From Sipunculus nudus (Eukaryota > Annelida > Sipuncula > Golfingiida > Sipunculidae): 64,000 nucleotides of DNA. The translations under genes and the position numbers were made by a program. The notes under the pieces were generated by a model. It worked only from the letters and a program-made list of their open reading frames with translations, was not told the origin of the DNA and ran no database searches. Location: NCBI GenBank assembly GCA_026874595.1, contig CM049306.1, positions 61,636,019 through 61,700,018 on the forward strand, given 5' to 3'. Every line of letters starts with the position of its first letter. The stretch's first letter is position 1. Positions 61,552 through 64,000 of this stretch are shown here, in pieces.

Positions 61552-62316
61552 GATCTGTATTGAAAAAAATATTAATTATGATAAACTTCAAAAGAAAATA
61601 ATTAAGAAAGTATTTGTTGAGCGATGTGGTGCCTCTGTCCTACATTATATGCACCCAGAAACAAGACAAATATAAACTGAATAACAATGGTAGGCCCCAT
61701 CAATATAAGAAATACAAATACTGCTTAAACGCCAACCATTCTCTGTCGTTTCGATGTAAATGTAAATGGTCAATTAATCACCCTTCTGTGTGTATAATAA
61801 ATAACTCACTAAGGTTCAGATAGGCACATACAAATGTAACCAAACGCCAAAAATCATATTCTACCAGCTGGAAGAGAATAATAATTACACCTATCACAGG
61901 TGAGGGTTGTCGAACACTGAGAAACCATGGTTTTCTTACACCCAATACCTCAATTTGGCAGAAAATCTATGAATATTTCTTTAGGCAGTCTGTGTCCCTT
62001 TGTACCTTGTTCCAGGCCGGAACTCCTGGCGGACCGCCTAAGCTTCAACTGTATATTGTGTCCGGATGCTTCGCCTATGTTAACGCGGTTTGTTATTGGA
62101 AATTGTAGAGTAGAAACATACCTGAGACGCTCACAGGAATGGTTACTTGAGATAAATGTAAGGTACACTACCCGCAATTCAGCCTCACGGCTCTCAACCT
62201 TGCATTGTCACGGTTTTCTTTTGCAACTGAATGTAAGGTCACATTGAGCTTGCGAGTACCCTGAGCTGATCATAGTAGCATAACCGTGTCAAACCATTTT
62301 ATTCACAAAACGTTTG
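61550..62316. other. Gene-free stretch
   Basis: A 106-codon frame (61927-62247) has no recognisable motif. Nothing else seen. Confidence 0.35.
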
Positions 62317-62317
62317 T

Positions 62318-62319
62318 CC

Positions 62320-62375
<56 letters not shown>
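62318..62375. repeat. (TA)n microsatellite
   Basis: About 55 bases of nearly pure TA. Confidence 0.95.
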
Positions 62376-62378
<3 letters not shown>

Positions 62379-63705
62379 TCACACATACGTACATACATGT
62401 TTATCAGATATCATATATCGTGGTCCAATTCGAATGATGACATCAAAATGCAAATAAGCAATTAAAGTATTACTGTAGGTGACGCAAATCCTTATTTAGC
62501 CATTACAGCGACAATGGCTAAAATATTTAAAGATAGTTTCATTCATGTTATTGCAGTTGTATAAAGCTTGCAACGAACATGCATGCTCGATAAAACGGCA
62601 TCATTAACAAGACAAAGTGCTTGATGGATTCTTTTTAGTCATTATATGCAAAATGTGAAATTTGAAGTATCTGCATGGTCCTGGTCAGTTACTTTGTCCC
62701 TTAAGATGTTTCACGGGGTGCAGAATCTTAGGTATATACGCTAAATACTGCAGAAATACCTGGGAGGGGTTGGCGATATCACGTGACGTTGCGCCCAGGT
62801 CCCAATCTGCGACGGCCCAATAAAACCGCTGGAGCATACATCCGATTCTAACACAACCCTTCCCTGGTCTTAACATCTCGACGGGCAATAAAACGCTCTG
62901 TTTGGATTTTCCGGTCTTATAAATCTTTGCCAATAACATGAACCTTGCGTGGCCCCAGCAGAGTTAATATAATAGAAGAAAAAAGTATGTCTTTACCTGA
63001 CGATTGTAATCATTTTTAACTGGGCAAGCAATTGAGCCCGAAGATCAAGGTGCTCCTATACACATGGAAAATAAACAAGTTATCCACACAAGGACAACTC
63101 TGGGATAAAACTGGTTATATAAATACCGCATAAATCGCAAAACCCCAAGTCTTCCTGCGGGGAGTATGTGTATTTGTGGAGTTGAAACTATATACTGTTG
63201 ACATTTGAATTCATGTGGAACATTTTCCTTTTGGCGGCAGCCACCGTATATACATATATTCGACAACCGCCGCTTACGATCACAAGGTGTTCCTGGGAAA
63301 AAGAAGAATGTCCAGAATGAAGCCTAATTATAACTCAGCTATAGCATTCATGTTCAGAATTTTCTCACGGACAATTCTTACCCAGGACTGTTTGAGAAAT
63401 TGGTCGGCCTTTGGATATTTGAAAGTTTATAGTTATGATGACCTTGGCACCCCTGGATGAAGATAACATGTGAAATTTATACATTTTTGTTATGAATTGC
63501 TTACTTTACATTAACCTTCAGTATTTTAATACGCTTAACAGATAACTGGTAAATTATGTCAGCTTTATACAAATATATCCATAATACTATAAACATACAC
63601 GCCTGCGTATCCTTTGAATGTTTGTATTATTTACATTACATTATATCTTCAGGAATAAAAAAAATTATCGATAGCAAATGAAGTGTGCCTTCGTTTATCC
63701 AAAAG
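62376..63705. other. Gene-free stretch
   Basis: No confident gene. A GC-richer patch near 62690-62950 and short frames near 63215-63460 show no recognisable domain. Confidence 0.35.
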
Positions 63706-63707
<2 letters not shown>

Positions 63708-63801
<94 letters not shown>

Positions 63802-63803
63802 GC
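63708..63803. repeat. (TA)n microsatellite, interrupted
   Basis: About 95 bases of TA with AATTA and TTTA breaks; the longest TA-dominated tract of the window. Confidence 0.95.
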
Positions 63804-64000
63804 TTAATTTTTATTTTTTGTTTGTATTACTTTTTATATTATATAACGAAGGCAAAACTATTTTGCATTAGACAAACTGAGAAAACAAAGAGATGAAGGT
63901 ATCTGAGAGATCTTGAAAACCTTGATAAACCGTAGGCACCTGTAAGAAGCCCTTCGTGTTGGCTGCAATTGGTCCGGAAGCCATAAGGTGAGTATGCTCC
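63804..64000. other. Window right end
   Basis: T-rich then mixed sequence; nothing recognisable. Confidence 0.4.

Overview
This is eukaryotic (animal) genomic DNA: GT-AG introns, a TATA/CCAAT promoter, AATAAA polyadenylation signals, very many (TA)n, (GA)n and homopolymer microsatellites, and long gene-free stretches. A lophotrochozoan, most likely a mollusc, fits best. The reasons are a Helentron/pearl-type non-autonomous element with nuclear-receptor-like core repeats and a P450 of the CYP7/CYP8 (prostacyclin synthase-like) type, both common in molluscs. The species cannot be fixed from the sequence alone.

Layout. 1-12.99 kb: one continuous G/T-rich minisatellite array with at least three classes of roughly 1.6-2.1 kb higher-order repeats, decaying at its right edge; its left end lies outside the window. 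13-28 kb: gene-poor DNA with microsatellites, a 301-bp PIF/Harbinger-type MITE with a perfect 3-bp target duplication, one copy of a 213-bp GGGGCGGATCC-ended MITE, a 33-bp minisatellite, a possible Rel/CRE/CCAAT cluster and a C-rich minisatellite. 28.28-30.17 kb: a Helentron-like non-autonomous element with eight regularly spaced AGGTCA-type arrays. 30.3-32 kb: a 22-bp minisatellite and a solo LTR of 776 bp with TATA box, AATAAA and 4-bp target duplication. 35.3-40.0 kb: a 4.65-kb structure with about 800-bp inverted arms enclosing a second 213-bp MITE and a degraded LINE reverse transcriptase fragment carrying a 228-bp tandem duplication. 40-56 kb: mostly unique or microsatellite DNA with no recognisable gene; one orphan TATA promoter plus apparent non-coding first exon lies near 52.9 kb.

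The only confidently identified protein gene is at 56.2-60.5 kb on the + strand: a four-exon microsomal cytochrome P450 of the CYP7/CYP8 type, complete from promoter to polyadenylation signal (486 residues). Its haem-binding loop is three residues shorter than the canonical P450 signature and its I-helix motif is atypical, so its chemistry may be unusual. The rest of the window is repeats and non-coding DNA; most open frames elsewhere are by-products of stop-poor repeats.
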